Shown piece by piece: positions 25,337-35,120 of a stretch of 64,000 nucleotides of DNA. The translations under genes were made by a program, and so were the position numbers. The first letter of the stretch is position 1. Every line of letters starts with the position of its first letter. Location: assembly GCF_002005105.1 (NCBI RefSeq), contig NZ_MSCV01000004.1:124001-188000 (forward strand), in the 5' to 3' direction. The DNA comes from Methylocaldum sp. 14B. GTDB lineage: Bacteria > Pseudomonadota > Gammaproteobacteria > Methylococcales > Methylococcaceae. Below the pieces are notes generated by a model, which had not been told where the DNA came from, ran no database searches, and saw only the letters and a list, made by a program, of their open reading frames with translations.

Positions 25337-27157
25337 CTAATCGTTCTGTTCGCAGCAGATAGCGGAATCCGTCATGGGCTCCGTCGGGCTGATTACGACT
25401 CCGGTAATGGGATTGGGCCGATAAGTGGTACAACCCTTTAGTCCCATGTCGTAGGCCTGGCGGTACAGTGACTCCATATCGGAGAAAGGAAAGTTCTCGG
25501 GCAGGTAGACCGTTTTCGAAATGGCGTTGTCCACCGAACGTTGGATTGCGACCTGCATACGTAAATGTGCGAGCGGCGACAATTCGAAGGTGGTGACAAA
25601 AGCCGGCGGCAGCGTGTGCTTCGAACATTCGAGCTTCCACAACCGGACCGCATAGTTTTCGATGTCGTAGTTCTGAAGACCTTCGGGAGTTAGGACGCGT
25701 CGTTGATAGCGCTCGGCAAATGCCGGTTCGAGCCCGTTGGACACGTTGTTCGCGAGCAGACTAATGGAGCCGGTGGGCGCGACCGCCAGCAGATGGCTGT
25801 TCCGAATGCCGTGTCCGGAAATGCCTTTTCTGATGGTGCGCGGCAAGGCCCGAACAAATGGACTCTGTAGGTATTTGTCGCGATCCAAACAGGGGAAAGA
25901 ACCCTTTTCGCTCGCCAGTTCGATCGACGTCCGATATGCCGCGAGACACACGGTTCGCATGATTTTGTCGGCAAGCTGACACGCCTGTTCGTCGTCGTAG
26001 CGCACACCCAACATTATCAGGGCGTCCGCCAGCCCGGTAATTCCCAGACCGATACGCCGTTTATCGAGCGCTTCATTCCGCTGTTGCGGCAAGGGAAACC
26101 GGCTGACATTGATGACGTTGTCCAGCATGCGCACAGCCACGGCGGTAATCCGTTCGATGCCCGCGAAATCCAGAGCGGCGTGATCCTCGAACGGCCGCGA
26201 TACGAAGCGGGTGAGATTGATGGAGCCCAAATCACAAGCGCCGTAAGGGGGCAAGGGGATTTCGCCGCAAGGATTGGTGGCCGATATGTGTTCGCAATAC
26301 CAAAGATTGTTTTCCCGATTGATGCGGTCGATGAACAGAACGCCCGGTTCGGCATGTTCATAGGTGGACCGCATGATGGCATTCCACAGGTCGCGGGCTC
26401 TGATCACTCGAACGATACGGCAGGGAACAGGGGTGTCGGTATGGGACCAGCGTCTCAGAACGATCTGTCCTGTACCGGCAGGGGTTCCCTCGGGATTGAC
26501 GGGAAATACCAGCGGCCAATCCCGATCATGCTTCAGCGCGTCCATGAAATCATCCGTGATCAGTACGGAAAGATTGAAGTTCCGTAGCTCGCCGAGGGTT
26601 CGTTTGGCACCGACAAAGGTTTCGATGTCCGGATGATCGCAGCGCAATGTACCCATCATGGCACCACGTCGGGCACCGGTCGAAAGAATCGTGGCGCACA
26701 TGCTGTCCCAAATGCGCATAAAAGATACCGGGCCGGAGGCGACGCCACCGCATCGGTGGGCGGGGATGCCGGACGGGCGCAGGGTGGAAAAGTCGTAACC
26801 GATGCCGCCTCCTTGCTGCATGGTGAGCGCCGCTTCCTTGAGCGCCGAGAAGATGCCTTCCATGGAATCTTCAATAGTGCCCATTACGAAACAGTTGAAC
26901 AGCGTGACATCGTGTCGGCTGCCGGCTCCGGCCAGAATTCGCCCGCCCGGCAAGAACCGGAAGTCTTCCAAGGCTTCAAAAAAAACGCGTTCCCAATGGG
27001 CGGAATTTTCGGGCTCCGCGCTGGCCAGGGCTCGCGCTACACGCCGCCAGGTATCCCTTACGCCAAAGTCGCGGCTCGCTTCGTCCGTGAGACGGTATTT
27101 CCAATTCCAGACCTCCCGTGACACGGGGTTTTCGAATACATCGGCGCGGTCCTGCAT
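25337..27157 (-). CDS. nrdJ: Adenosylcobalamin-dependent (class II) ribonucleotide reductase
   Basis: A 606-aa B12-dependent RNR that makes deoxyribonucleotides without oxygen need. Motifs: FLPGGRILAGAG, LFNCFVM (first active-site Cys), QQGGGIGYDFSTLRP, the radical loop EISATNPCGEIPLPPYGACDLGSINL-type segment (here HISATNPCGEIPLPPYG) and APTGSISLLANNVSNGLEP. The C-terminal YDMGLKGCTTYRPN is typical, with a short tail ending in a CC pair that may serve as the redox shuttle. ATG 27157 has GGAG upstream. Its RDD neighbour lies 109 nt upstream on the same strand. Confidence 0.93.
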   Translation of the reverse strand: MQDRADVFENPVSREVWNWKYRLTDEASRDFGVRDTWRRVARALASAEPENSAHWERVFFEALEDFRFLPGGRILAGAGSRHDVTLFNCFVMGTIEDSMEGIFSALKEAALTMQQGGGIGYDFSTLRPSGIPAHRCGGVASGPVSFMRIWDSMCATILSTGARRGAMMGTLRCDHPDIETFVGAKRTLGELRNFNLSVLITDDFMDALKHDRDWPLVFPVNPEGTPAGTGQIVLRRWSHTDTPVPCRIVRVIRARDLWNAIMRSTYEHAEPGVLFIDRINRENNLWYCEHISATNPCGEIPLPPYGACDLGSINLTRFVSRPFEDHAALDFAGIERITAVAVRMLDNVINVSRFPLPQQRNEALDKRRIGLGITGLADALIMLGVRYDDEQACQLADKIMRTVCLAAYRTSIELASEKGSFPCLDRDKYLQSPFVRALPRTIRKGISGHGIRNSHLLAVAPTGSISLLANNVSNGLEPAFAERYQRRVLTPEGLQNYDIENYAVRLWKLECSKHTLPPAFVTTFELSPLAHLRMQVAIQRSVDNAISKTVYLPENFPFSDMESLYRQAYDMGLKGCTTYRPNPITGVVISPTEPMTDSAICCEQND

Positions 27158-27266
27158 GAGACATCTCCGCTGCGTTTTGCGAGATCGTTGTGCCGGGATG
27201 AGCGGCGGGGGCAAGCTGGATGCCCGATTTCGCCGCGACATCCGACATTGTTCTTGCCTTAGACGC

Positions 27267-27716
27267 TTAATTCATCCCTGTTTTCTCTGAAGGCTCTAAA
27301 TCTTGCCAAACGATTTTGCTCCGGGACGCGAGATCGTGCCAGCTACGGCCTTGCGAATCGAACAAAACCCAGAGATAGCCGAGGCCTAGGCAGCCGAAGG
27401 ATATCAAGCCGCAGAAGAAGCGAATCGAAGCCTGGCCCCAGGAGATGGAAGTGTCGGCTGTCGTGCACAGGCGAATTTTCCAGGAACGCATTCCGAGAGT
27501 TTGTCCGCCATGGGTCCAGAACCACCCGACAAACGCGAAGCTGACCGTCAATAGATATGCGCTATACAGCCCGTGGTTCGGTTGAAAGGCTTCTCCGTGA
27601 TGAAGCGGCAGCAGGAGGACCGTTGCGGCGAAGAGTACCGCAACCAGCACGACCATGTCGTAAACGAGCGCCGCCAGGCGGCGCAGCAAGCCGGGTGAGT
27701 TGTGCTTCGGAGTCAC
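27267..27716 (-). CDS. RDD family membrane protein
   Basis: A 149-aa inner-membrane protein with the RDD signature: PGLLRRLAALVYDMVVLVAVLFAATVLLLP (R and D residues in the first helix), a second helix near YLLTVSFAFVGWFWTHGGQTLGMRSWKIRLC, and a third in FFCGLISFGCLGLGYLWVLFDSQGRSWHDLASRSKIV. Function of the family is unclear, with proposed roles in transport or ion exchange. It lies upstream of nrdJ on the same strand. Confidence 0.85.
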   Translation of the reverse strand: MTPKHNSPGLLRRLAALVYDMVVLVAVLFAATVLLLPLHHGEAFQPNHGLYSAYLLTVSFAFVGWFWTHGGQTLGMRSWKIRLCTTADTSISWGQASIRFFCGLISFGCLGLGYLWVLFDSQGRSWHDLASRSKIVWQDLEPSEKTGMN

Positions 27717-27948
27717 AAAGGCGACTCAATCGGAGTCTTCGACGCGCGTCCCCGCCTTATGCGGAGTTCGTCGCAGCGGATGAAACATCAACTGCGGCGC
27801 TCGAAACATTTGGCTTGTGCATGGTTTTTGCATTAATCATTAACGAGCGGTTTTTCCGGAAGTTGGTACTAAATCACATTATCTCGCGCCGTCCGCATGT
27901 AAGCTGAACGTCGAACAGTTTCGACCGGCGAGATAGCAGGATGACCGT

Positions 27949-28182
27949 TCAGTGAACGCTTGGTTTATCGTCGTTACTCAACGACAAGAGTCTCTGGGTT
28001 TCGTTAGCCGCCGATTTGGCGCCAAAGAACATCGAGAGGTAGACCAGTAGCGCGACTAGCAGCATGGACAGGGTGATCGGTGGGCGTACCAGGGGCAAGA
28101 ACAGCAGAACCAAAAAGTTCGCGATGAGAGCGCTGGTATGAATCGGGCAAGCAAGGAATACGTCGAGTCTGGGTTTAAACAT
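27949..28182 (-). CDS. Small two-helix membrane protein
   Basis: A 77-aa protein with two predicted membrane helices (TSALIANFLVLLFLPLV and ITLSMLLVALLVYLSMFFGA) and a polar C-terminal tail. ATG 28182 is preceded by a strong GAGGAG site, which supports a real gene. No recognised domain. It is divergent from the GGDEF gene. Confidence 0.6.
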   Translation of the reverse strand: MFKPRLDVFLACPIHTSALIANFLVLLFLPLVRPPITLSMLLVALLVYLSMFFGAKSAANETQRLLSLSNDDKPSVH

Positions 28183-28327
28183 GTATCTCCTCTTCCAAAA
28201 TCTTTTGCAATCATGGATTCGTAGAGATGCAGAATCGTACATCCCCTTCGAGCTGGATCGCCATTCCGGTGGCAATCCGGGAATCCTTGAAGTCGGGCAG
28301 CCGGCAGCGAATAGTAGCATAAAGGCT

Positions 28328-29923
28328 ATGCAGGCCGCGGCGTTGTTGCAAAAGGGGATAATCGAACTGATCGTCAAGCGGTTTTCCTTCTACGCCTTGT
28401 TGACGATATGCTGGATATTGATCGCCGCTGCGGGATTGGCGTTCGCCGTTTTTCTCGACATTCAGCGGGAAACCCAGCGGTTTTCCGAGACGTCCGCCCT
28501 GATTCAAACGCAATTGGTTTCGCAGACGCGTCGCTATGTTGATGCGACACATGGACTGGCGGCATTCCTCAAGACCGAGGAGCCCATAAATCAGGAGAAG
28601 ATCACTACCTACGCGCGCCTGATCTCGGACCAGGATGCCGGCATCTACTTCATGGGCACCGTTCCGAAGTTCGACAAGGAGACTTTGGAAGAATTCGTTG
28701 CCTTAAGGCTTCATGAGGGTGTCGCTTCTTCGGTACATCTTTTTTCCGATCGTAGGAATCGCCTGATTCGAGTCGCGGCTGTGGGCAAACCGTTCTTGTA
28801 TGCTCCGAATTCCATTGCGCCGGACGCCGATGAGACGCGACCCTTGTCGGAGACCGATGTCGATTTGGTATCGGTACTCGGAAACGCCTTTCAGCGCGCT
28901 CTGAGGTCCGGAGAAATTGCCGCCAGTCGCTCGTTCCTGCTCAATAACGGCGATTGGGGTTATGCGCTCGTGGAGCCGGTAAGTTTAACAGGCGGCGTAA
29001 GTTTCGCCGTAGTGATATGCAGGGTGAAGGCTCTTTTCCATCTCCCTTCCGATTCCGTTGCGTTGGCGCTCACCCTGTTCGAGTCGGTGCACGCTGGAGC
29101 AAATCCGGGTGACAAGTTGATTCATAAGCAGGCTTCGCCGGCAACGCCCCTCGAATCCAGCTTGTTTCCCAAGCTGCTTTTTCGCAGCTCTTTCGGAGAG
29201 CCGGAGAAACACTTATCTCTCGAAATCGAACAACAATTGGGGTGGGCGAATCTTGATTGGAACCGGCTGAACCTGATTTTTGTGGGATCCTTGGCATGTC
29301 TCCTCATGTTTTTCAGTGTTGCCAGAATCTATGACCGCTATGAAAAACGTAAACTCGAGGAGGGCAACAGGCTATTTTTGTTGGCCAATTTCGATCCGTT
29401 GACCGGACTGCCCAATCGTCAGTTATTCATGGATCGGTTGGATCAATCGCTGGCCGAAGCTCACCGGTCGAGGCGGAAGGTGGCCGTGCTTTACCTCGAT
29501 TTGGACGGATTTAAACAGGTCAACGACTATTACGGGCATCAGACCGGGGACAAGGTCTTGCAACGCGCCGCCCGCATTTTTCAGCATTCCGTTCGGGAAA
29601 CGGATACCGTAGGCCGATTGGGAGGAGACGAATTCGTAGTGCTTCTGCAGAATATCGGAGACCGTTCCGGTGCGGAATCCGTGGCCAGGAAAATCAAGAA
29701 AGCGTTTTTCCAACCGTCCGTGGACGTCAATGGAACCAATAAGTTGATGCCGGTCTTAGGCGCTAGCGTGGGCATCGCCGTCTATCCTGAAGACGGCTCG
29801 ACCACCGCCGAATTGCTGAGGGCAGCCGATCAAGCCATGTATCGGGACAAGGCCGTCGGCAAGAGCCAACAGAGTCCCACCCTTGTACTCAAATCTCTGG
29901 ATTGTCATCCGGCGTCGTGGTGA
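28328..29923 (+). CDS. Membrane-bound diguanylate cyclase (periplasmic sensor plus GGDEF)
   Basis: A protein of about 531 aa. Two membrane helices (about residues 20-42 and 315-335) enclose a 270-aa periplasmic sensor region resembling CHASE domains (RRYVDATHGLAAFLKTEEPI..., later NGDWGYALVEPVSL). The GGDEF domain follows: FDPLTGLPNRQLFMDRL, then the intact active site GGDEF (432-436) with an I-site R-x-x-D (423-426) five residues before it, so it should make c-di-GMP under product inhibition. No EAL domain. ATG 28328 is preferred, but an upstream in-frame ATG (28181) would extend it into the divergent gene's start. Confidence 0.85.
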   Translation: MQAAALLQKGIIELIVKRFSFYALLTICWILIAAAGLAFAVFLDIQRETQRFSETSALIQTQLVSQTRRYVDATHGLAAFLKTEEPINQEKITTYARLISDQDAGIYFMGTVPKFDKETLEEFVALRLHEGVASSVHLFSDRRNRLIRVAAVGKPFLYAPNSIAPDADETRPLSETDVDLVSVLGNAFQRALRSGEIAASRSFLLNNGDWGYALVEPVSLTGGVSFAVVICRVKALFHLPSDSVALALTLFESVHAGANPGDKLIHKQASPATPLESSLFPKLLFRSSFGEPEKHLSLEIEQQLGWANLDWNRLNLIFVGSLACLLMFFSVARIYDRYEKRKLEEGNRLFLLANFDPLTGLPNRQLFMDRLDQSLAEAHRSRRKVAVLYLDLDGFKQVNDYYGHQTGDKVLQRAARIFQHSVRETDTVGRLGGDEFVVLLQNIGDRSGAESVARKIKKAFFQPSVDVNGTNKLMPVLGASVGIAVYPEDGSTTAELLRAADQAMYRDKAVGKSQQSPTLVLKSLDCHPASW

Positions 29924-30193
29924 CGATCACTGCTTTTCCAACGCATCCCGTCACAAGTACTTCCGGAGCGGCGTCAGAACGAAAGACTGATCGCCGCGTC
30001 CCCGGCGCGGCGCATTGAGCTCGTTTGCGTCCGGCTCCGGCGTTTTTTGGGGTCCATTCAGCTATCGCGATTTATACCGGCGACTTCGTTTCAGAACCGC
30101 GCAGGGACAAGCGGGTCCTAATCATTAGGAGCGGAAATCCTCCGATTACTGCTTTAAAGCATTGAATATTCATTGTGGATACGGAGGTCTGTC
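29924..30193. other. Intergenic region with a short palindrome
   Basis: 270 nt. It contains CCTAAT-c-ATTAGG (30117-30129), a perfect 6-bp inverted repeat about 65 nt upstream of the EF-hand gene, which could be an operator. Nothing else stands out. Confidence 0.35.
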
Positions 30194-30592
30194 ATGAAAA
30201 CATCAATCATCATCACCGTGCTCGCATTGCTGGGTTCATCCTGGGCAGCGGCTGAGCAACAGCGAGTTCCGGGAACTCCCAACCCGGATGAAGCGACTGA
30301 AAGATCCCTGGACATTACCAACCAGCCGGCCGAGCCGCCGGCCCAGCGCCCGTCCGGCCAGCAGATCGAAAAGGACATACCGGCGACCAAGCATCAGGTC
30401 GAGGTCGAACGGGAAATCAAGAGCGAGCGTTTCAAAAAGCTGGACGAGAACCGCGACGGCCTGATTTCCGAAAGCGAAGGTCGCTCCGACAGCAAGTTAA
30501 TGGAACGTTGGCGCGAAATGGACAGGAATCAGGATGGCCAATTGGATCCGGATGAGTTTTCGAAGTTCGAGCAGAACGAACCAGCCGAATAG
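30194..30592 (+). CDS. Exported EF-hand calcium-binding protein
   Basis: A 132-aa protein with a signal peptide (MKTSIIITVLALLGSSWAAA, cleavage near residue 20), then a Pro-rich linker and two EF-hand loops: DENRDGLISESE (84-95) and DRNQDGQLDPDE (110-121). Both keep Asp at positions 1 and 5, Gly at 6 and Glu at 12, so both should bind calcium in the periplasm. ACGGAGG is well placed before ATG 30194. Confidence 0.85.
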   Translation: MKTSIIITVLALLGSSWAAAEQQRVPGTPNPDEATERSLDITNQPAEPPAQRPSGQQIEKDIPATKHQVEVEREIKSERFKKLDENRDGLISESEGRSDSKLMERWREMDRNQDGQLDPDEFSKFEQNEPAE

Positions 30593-30779
30593 CCGGCTGC
30601 GTAAATGCGGACTGGCGCATTGTCATTTCCACCTCGAAGACGCTATTGCCGATTCCTTCGGGGGCGCCGCAACTATCCCTGCCGCTTTCAACGGCTCACG
30701 GCCGCTCAGAAGGTGATCTTTCCTCGGGTCGCATCGGGTGTCGCTTTCGGCGGCACCCTCATTTCAAGCGGAGCATTGG

Positions 30780-31421
30780 CTATCCCGTCTTGCCAAGCAT
30801 GGTCTTACGGAGATAGGCGAACGGTTTTGCCGATTGCGTGAATGACCGAAGCGGCCGGGCCATTGCGGTAAAGCCGAGCGTCTTCAAGATTTCATGCGGG
30901 TCGCCTTGTGGAGTTTGAAGCAAGGCTTGATCGAGTCCGTGTATCGCTAAATAGCATGGATCGTCCGGGACGGACCCCAGGCTTAGCGGATTCAAGGTTC
31001 GTAGGGCAGGGCCGACCTTGGTCGGTACGCAACCGACAGCAAAACTGTTACGAGGTTCCGATTCAACCAGATCGCGGCTGCCGAGGGCATGATAGTCACC
31101 GCGGCCCATCAGCGGTTGACCGGGATATTCGGCATTTGAACAGCAAGACCAGCCGTCCTCCACCGTAAGAATGCAGAAGACCATAATGATCGGCTTTTCA
31201 CATTCCGAAACGGCCTTTATCACCGGCTCCCCCTGTTCGAATGTCCTTTGTCTGACGATGCAGCGGTCGGTTTCCGTGAAGGAAAAATGCGAGTCAACGT
31301 CAAAGGATGTCGGATACTTTGCACCGAACGAGATGCTCGACGGAACGGCCGGCTTAGCGGCGACGACGCCCGACAAAATCGAAACCGCTGCGGCGGCAGC
31401 GGCAATGCTGAGGGTTTTCAT
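30780..31421 (-). CDS. Hypothetical exported protein
   Basis: A 213-aa protein with a clear signal peptide (MKTLSIAAAAAAVSILSGVVAAKP). The mature part has several Cys residues (DRCIVR, SECEKP, VFCIL, WSCCSN, VGCVP, DPCYLA) that may form disulphides. No domain recognised. It is monocistronic and convergent with the EF-hand region. Confidence 0.6.
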   Translation of the reverse strand: MKTLSIAAAAAAVSILSGVVAAKPAVPSSISFGAKYPTSFDVDSHFSFTETDRCIVRQRTFEQGEPVIKAVSECEKPIIMVFCILTVEDGWSCCSNAEYPGQPLMGRGDYHALGSRDLVESEPRNSFAVGCVPTKVGPALRTLNPLSLGSVPDDPCYLAIHGLDQALLQTPQGDPHEILKTLGFTAMARPLRSFTQSAKPFAYLRKTMLGKTG

Positions 31422-31713
31422 AGGGTTCTTCCTTGAGATGGTTTCCGTCGCTCGTGTCTCGTTCGGAGTCCCGATCAGCTACCAAATTGTGCGTACAAGA
31501 AGATACCCGCATCAATTCGCGGCATAACATAAGTATGCTTCCATAGGTGTACAAACCTATACCGTCGGCTCGACTTACTCGACACCATTAAGTACCAATA
31601 CGGTAGCGGGAACTGAATAAGCGGCGACTTTCTCGAAGGGGTTAGGTCGCCTGATGTGCCTTGCTGATACGGTTCCAGGCGGAAATTTCCCTCATGCTAA
31701 GGAGGCTGCCGAC
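31422..31713. other. Intergenic region before DksA-like gene
   Basis: 292 nt containing promoters for two divergent genes. No gene or notable repeat seen. Confidence 0.4.
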
Positions 31714-31986
31714 ATGGACTATATCGATATTGCTCAGATCGTTGAAGAATGTACGCGAGCCGAAGCGTTGCAACGCCTGAAGGCGTCATTGGCCGAGAAC
31801 GAACAACAAATTACCGACCCCGAACGGGGGCTGGTGGTTTGTCTCGATTGCGAGGCTCCTATTCCTTTGGAGCGCCTTGCGGCCAATCCCCGCGCGGTAC
31901 GCTGCATCGATTGCCAACTGGAGTACGACCGCGAGCAGCAGAACGAGGCTCGGTTATATCCGAATTTCGATGACCGGGATAAGTGA
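31714..31986 (+). CDS. TraR/DksA-type zinc-finger protein
   Basis: A 90-aa protein with a short N-terminal helix pair and a C4 zinc finger: CLDCEAPIPLERLAANPRAVRCIDCQ, i.e. C-x2-C-x17-C-x2-C as in the DksA/TraR family. It lacks the long coiled coil of full DksA and resembles short phage or plasmid TraR-like regulators that enter the RNA polymerase secondary channel. AAGGAGG before ATG 31714 decides the start. It is followed by the histidine-kinase gene on the same strand. Confidence 0.85.
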   Translation: MDYIDIAQIVEECTRAEALQRLKASLAENEQQITDPERGLVVCLDCEAPIPLERLAANPRAVRCIDCQLEYDREQQNEARLYPNFDDRDK

Positions 31987-32222
31987 GGTCTCGCACTTTG
32001 GTCCAGCATCTGTTCGGCGTAATTGCCCGCCGCTTTTGCGAAAACCGGTACGAGACCTGATCGAGTCTACCGTTTGCTCGCGATACGGTTGGTTTCGCCG
32101 ATTTATTCGTGCTGCTCTGCAAGGCTCTCGCGCATCCAGAGCAGCAATGTAATTTGCCGGGTCGCTTGGTATCCACGCGATACGGCAAAGATGTTTTCAA
32201 GGACCAAAATGGACCGAGTGTT

Positions 32223-33059
32223 ATGTTGCCATCCGATTGTAGCGTCCAGCTCATGGACATTGACGATTCGATATCCGCCGAAGACGCCATTTCGGTTCAG
32301 TCGCGAAAAGACGAATTTCTCGCGATGCTGGCTCATGAATTGCGCAATCCGTTGGCATCCATCCGTAACGCGGTCGAAGTGTTGCGCCGCTTGGACTTGC
32401 AAGAGCCAAGGGCGGAGTGGGCACGGGAGGTGGTGGACCGCCAGGCGGCTCAGTTGTCCCGAATGATCGACGACTTGCTCGACGTATCCAGGATTACCCG
32501 AGGGACGATTACGCTTCGCCCGGCCCCGCTCAATCTCGCTGCGATAATCGTTCGGGCCATCGAAGTCAATTTGCCGCTGATCAAGGCCCGTCGGCTCAAG
32601 CTCATCGTCGAATCGGGGCCGCTCGATCTCGATCTGGACGGTGATGAGGTGCGCCTTACCCAAGCCTTGGCCAATATTCTCAACAATGCCGCAAAATACA
32701 GTAACGAGGAGGGGCGGATTTGGCTCTCGGTGGAGATCGAATCGGGCCAAGCGGCCGTGCACGTCAAGGACGAGGGAATCGGCATACCTCCCGAGCTTTT
32801 GTCCCACATTTTCGATCTGTTTACTCAAGGGCCGAGGACATTGGACCGCACGCAAGGCGGCCTGGGGATAGGGCTTTCCGTGGTGCGACGCTTGATCGAA
32901 ATGCATGGCGGGAAAGTGGAGGTTTCCAGCGAGGGCGAAGGACGCGGCACCGAGTTCGTCGTGTGGCTGCCGCTCCGAGGCGAACAAGGCCTTATTTCCG
33001 GTCGCGATCCTCACGATTCTCCGGCGACCTGGTCCCGGCTAAACTTTTTGGCAACGTAG
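32223..33059 (+). CDS. Soluble sensor histidine kinase
   Basis: A protein of about 278 aa without membrane helices. HisKA has the phospho-acceptor His38 in [25 protein letters not shown]; HATPase_c shows [18 protein letters not shown] (N box), [11 protein letters not shown] (G1), [30 protein letters not shown] (F and G2) and a final [10 protein letters not shown]. No PAS or receiver domain and no neighbouring response regulator, so it is an orphan. It resembles kinase cores of hybrid or phytochrome-like kinases, so loss of an N-terminal module is possible. Start uncertain; in-frame ATG 32109 would add 38 aa. Confidence 0.82.
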   Translation: MLPSDCSVQLMDIDDSISAEDAISVQSRKDEFLAMLAHELRNPLASIRNAVEVLRRLDLQEPRAEWAREVVDRQAAQLSRMIDDLLDVSRITRGTITLRPAPLNLAAIIVRAIEVNLPLIKARRLKLIVESGPLDLDLDGDEVRLTQALANILNNAAKYSNEEGRIWLSVEIESGQAAVHVKDEGIGIPPELLSHIFDLFTQGPRTLDRTQGGLGIGLSVVRRLIEMHGGKVEVSSEGEGRGTEFVVWLPLRGEQGLISGRDPHDSPATWSRLNFLAT

Positions 33060-33099
33060 TGATCAACCGCCTGAGGCTATGGTTGCTTTCCTAAGCTCA

Positions 33100-33123
33100 A
33101 GCCGGACGTTGTCCGGCTTTTTT
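33100..33123 (+). terminator. Rho-independent terminator after the orphan histidine kinase
   Basis: AGCCGGAC (33100-33107), a 3-nt loop and GTCCGGCT (33111-33118), then a T-run through 33123. Confidence 0.9.
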
Positions 33124-33192
33124 CGTCGTTCGATCGCGGGTTAAAGCCCGCTCCCACTCATAATTCCATTCGGCATTCGAGTGAACACTCAT

Positions 33193-33340
33193 CGTAGGGT
33201 GGGTTAGCCCTTCGACAGGCTCAGGACGGGCCCCTCGGCTCCGCTCGGGACAGGCCCTTCGACAAGCTCAGGACAGGCTCCGCGTAACCCATCGATTCAA
33301 GGTCGCTCGATGGGTTTCGCTTCGCTCTACCCATCCTACA
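33193..33340. repeat. Composite intergenic repeat of REP type
   Basis: About 150 nt. Inside are two near-identical 24-mers: CCCTTCGACAGGCTCAGGAC.. (33208-33231) and CCCTTCGACAAGCTCAGGAC.. (33255-33278), a motif dispersed in many proteobacterial genomes. The ends are inverted: GTAGGGTGGGTTA at the left and TACCCATCCTAC at the right, with GAGCGAAGCGAAACCCATCGA-like sequence on the complementary strand. It lies between a terminator and norR and encodes nothing. Confidence 0.7.
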
Positions 33341-33431
33341 AGAATGAATTCCTCGGAAAGCGATTTGGAATAAGGCGCCTGCAATCAATCCATACGCGCC
33401 AACGGAAACGGCTGTAAGAAATGCCGCGGCG

Positions 33432-35003
33432 TCAAGCCATGCGGCTGATCGGCTTTAGTCCGAGGCGCCTGGCAAGGCGATGCAGATTGCCCCGGTCCAG
33501 TCCCAGGCGGCGAGCCGTTTCCGACCAATTGAAACGACATTCGTCCAGCGTCTTGAGGATCAACTGTCGCTGAAAATCGTCCACCGCGCGTGCAAGCGAT
33601 ATCGGGTTCGTTCCGAACGCCAAGCCGGTCTTGGCATCCACGCTCCAGTGGATTTCAGAGCCGATGTCCAAATCTTCGGGTTGCAAGGTCAATGAACGCC
33701 CGCGGTCCGCCGAGGCGCGCAGAGCGGCGCGGAGAACGACGTGCTCGAGTTCCCGTACGTTGCCGGGCCATGAATAGGCCCTCAGGGCTTCGATGGTCGC
33801 GGGCGCCAGGTTGGCACGGTCCAGACCAAGGCGCGTCCGCGCCTGATCCAGGAAATATCCGGCCAGCGGCGCAATATCCGTGAGCCGTTCCCGCAGCGGC
33901 GGTACGTTCAAAGGGTACACGCTGAGCCGATGATAGAGGTCGGCTCGGAACCGCCCCGCCTTCACCTCTTCGTCGAGCTGACGATTGGTTGCGGCGATGA
34001 TGCGGACGTCGGCCCGGTGGCTCTTGTCCGAGCCGAGCCGCTGGATCTCGCCGAATTGCAGGGCACGCAGCAGCTTCGCTTGGATAGCCAGGGGCAGTTC
34101 GCCGACTTCGTCCAGAAACAAAGTGCCTCCCTCCGCCAACTCGAATTTGCCGGCCCGATCGGTGTGGGCGCCGGTGAACGCGCCGCGGACATGTCCGAAC
34201 AGTTCGCTTTCGGCCAAGGACTCCGGCAGCGCGGCACAGTTCACGTACACCAGGGGTTGGTCGGCCCGCAGCGATTGCGCGTGTATGACGCGAGCGACCA
34301 CCTCCTTGCCGACCCCCGTTTCTCCCATCACCAGGACCGTCAGATCGGATCGGGCAACGATACCGATGTTGCGCCTCAGTTCCTGCAGCGCGGGGCTGTC
34401 GCCGAGTATCTGCCCGCGGCGCTGTAGGGCCTCGTTGACCAGTTCGCTGGTCACCAGTTCGCGGTGTCTAGCCAATCTTTCGAGCGCACTGATAAAGGAT
34501 TCGTGACGCAGCGCCACCGTCGCGATGGCGGCAAAGGTCTGGAATATGTGGTCGTCTATGCCGTCGAATACGCCGGGTTTTAACGCATCCGCCGAGAGCA
34601 CTCCGAGCAGGGTGTTCTCGTTATAAAGGCTACAGCCGATACAGGAATGGACGGGCAATCGGCCTCCGGCATCATTCAGCAATAGCGAATCGTAAGGATC
34701 GGGCCTAGGGTCGTCGGCCTCGAATCGGATCGGTGTTCTCGAACCGAGGATCGCCGCCAGCCGGGGATGTTGCTCCGGGGCGAATTGGCGTCCCATGACC
34801 TCGGGCGAAAGGCCCCGCGTCGCCACGGGCACGAGTACCCCGTCTTGGAAGCGCAACAGGGCGCAAGCGTGATTTCCCGTGACTTTGGCGAAAATTTCGA
34901 GAAATCCCTCGAGGCGCTCTTTCATCGAAAGATTCGCCGTCAGGCTCAAGACCGCTTCGCGAATCGCGCTCTCGGTCGTTCTTATCTTCGAGCGTTCGTT
35001 CAT
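33432..35003 (-). CDS. norR: NorR-type nitric-oxide-responsive sigma-54 activator
   Basis: A 523-aa activator with a GAF sensor (about 20-180), a AAA+ domain (about 195-425: GETGVGKE Walker A, GAFTGA loop, GGTLFLDEVGELPL Walker B) and a Fis-type HTH (NWSETARRLGLDRGNLHRLARRLGL). In the GAF domain the residues that bind the non-haem iron in E. coli NorR are kept: Arg81, Asp102 and Asp105 in PDPYD, Cys121 in VHSCIG and Asp139. It should therefore sense NO. No norVW or hmp lies nearby; the divergent lipoprotein/efflux genes are the likely target (see sites at 35063 and 35333). Confidence 0.88.
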   Translation of the reverse strand: MNERSKIRTTESAIREAVLSLTANLSMKERLEGFLEIFAKVTGNHACALLRFQDGVLVPVATRGLSPEVMGRQFAPEQHPRLAAILGSRTPIRFEADDPRPDPYDSLLLNDAGGRLPVHSCIGCSLYNENTLLGVLSADALKPGVFDGIDDHIFQTFAAIATVALRHESFISALERLARHRELVTSELVNEALQRRGQILGDSPALQELRRNIGIVARSDLTVLVMGETGVGKEVVARVIHAQSLRADQPLVYVNCAALPESLAESELFGHVRGAFTGAHTDRAGKFELAEGGTLFLDEVGELPLAIQAKLLRALQFGEIQRLGSDKSHRADVRIIAATNRQLDEEVKAGRFRADLYHRLSVYPLNVPPLRERLTDIAPLAGYFLDQARTRLGLDRANLAPATIEALRAYSWPGNVRELEHVVLRAALRASADRGRSLTLQPEDLDIGSEIHWSVDAKTGLAFGTNPISLARAVDDFQRQLILKTLDECRFNWSETARRLGLDRGNLHRLARRLGLKPISRMA

Positions 35004-35062
35004 ATTTCAAAGGTTCGTAGTCGAACATTCCCATAGAGGCGTAGTCGAATTAACCACAGTGC

Positions 35063-35073
35063 TGTCATAGTGA
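35063..35073. promoter_or_regulatory. Predicted NorR binding site 1
   Basis: GTCATAGTGAC fits the GT-N7-AC core reported for NorR and lies within a perfect 7-bp inverted repeat GCTGTCA-tag-TGACAGC (35061-35077). It is 60 nt upstream of norR. Confidence 0.5.
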
Positions 35074-35120
35074 CAGCAATGAGTTCTTGTGGCAATTGGC
35101 GCGTTATTTCCGAATGCACG

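Noticed and set aside
33193-33340. Composite repeat as a novel element
   Set aside because: The CCCTTCGACAGGCTCAGGAC unit is a widely dispersed bacterial repeat, so it is listed but not highlighted.
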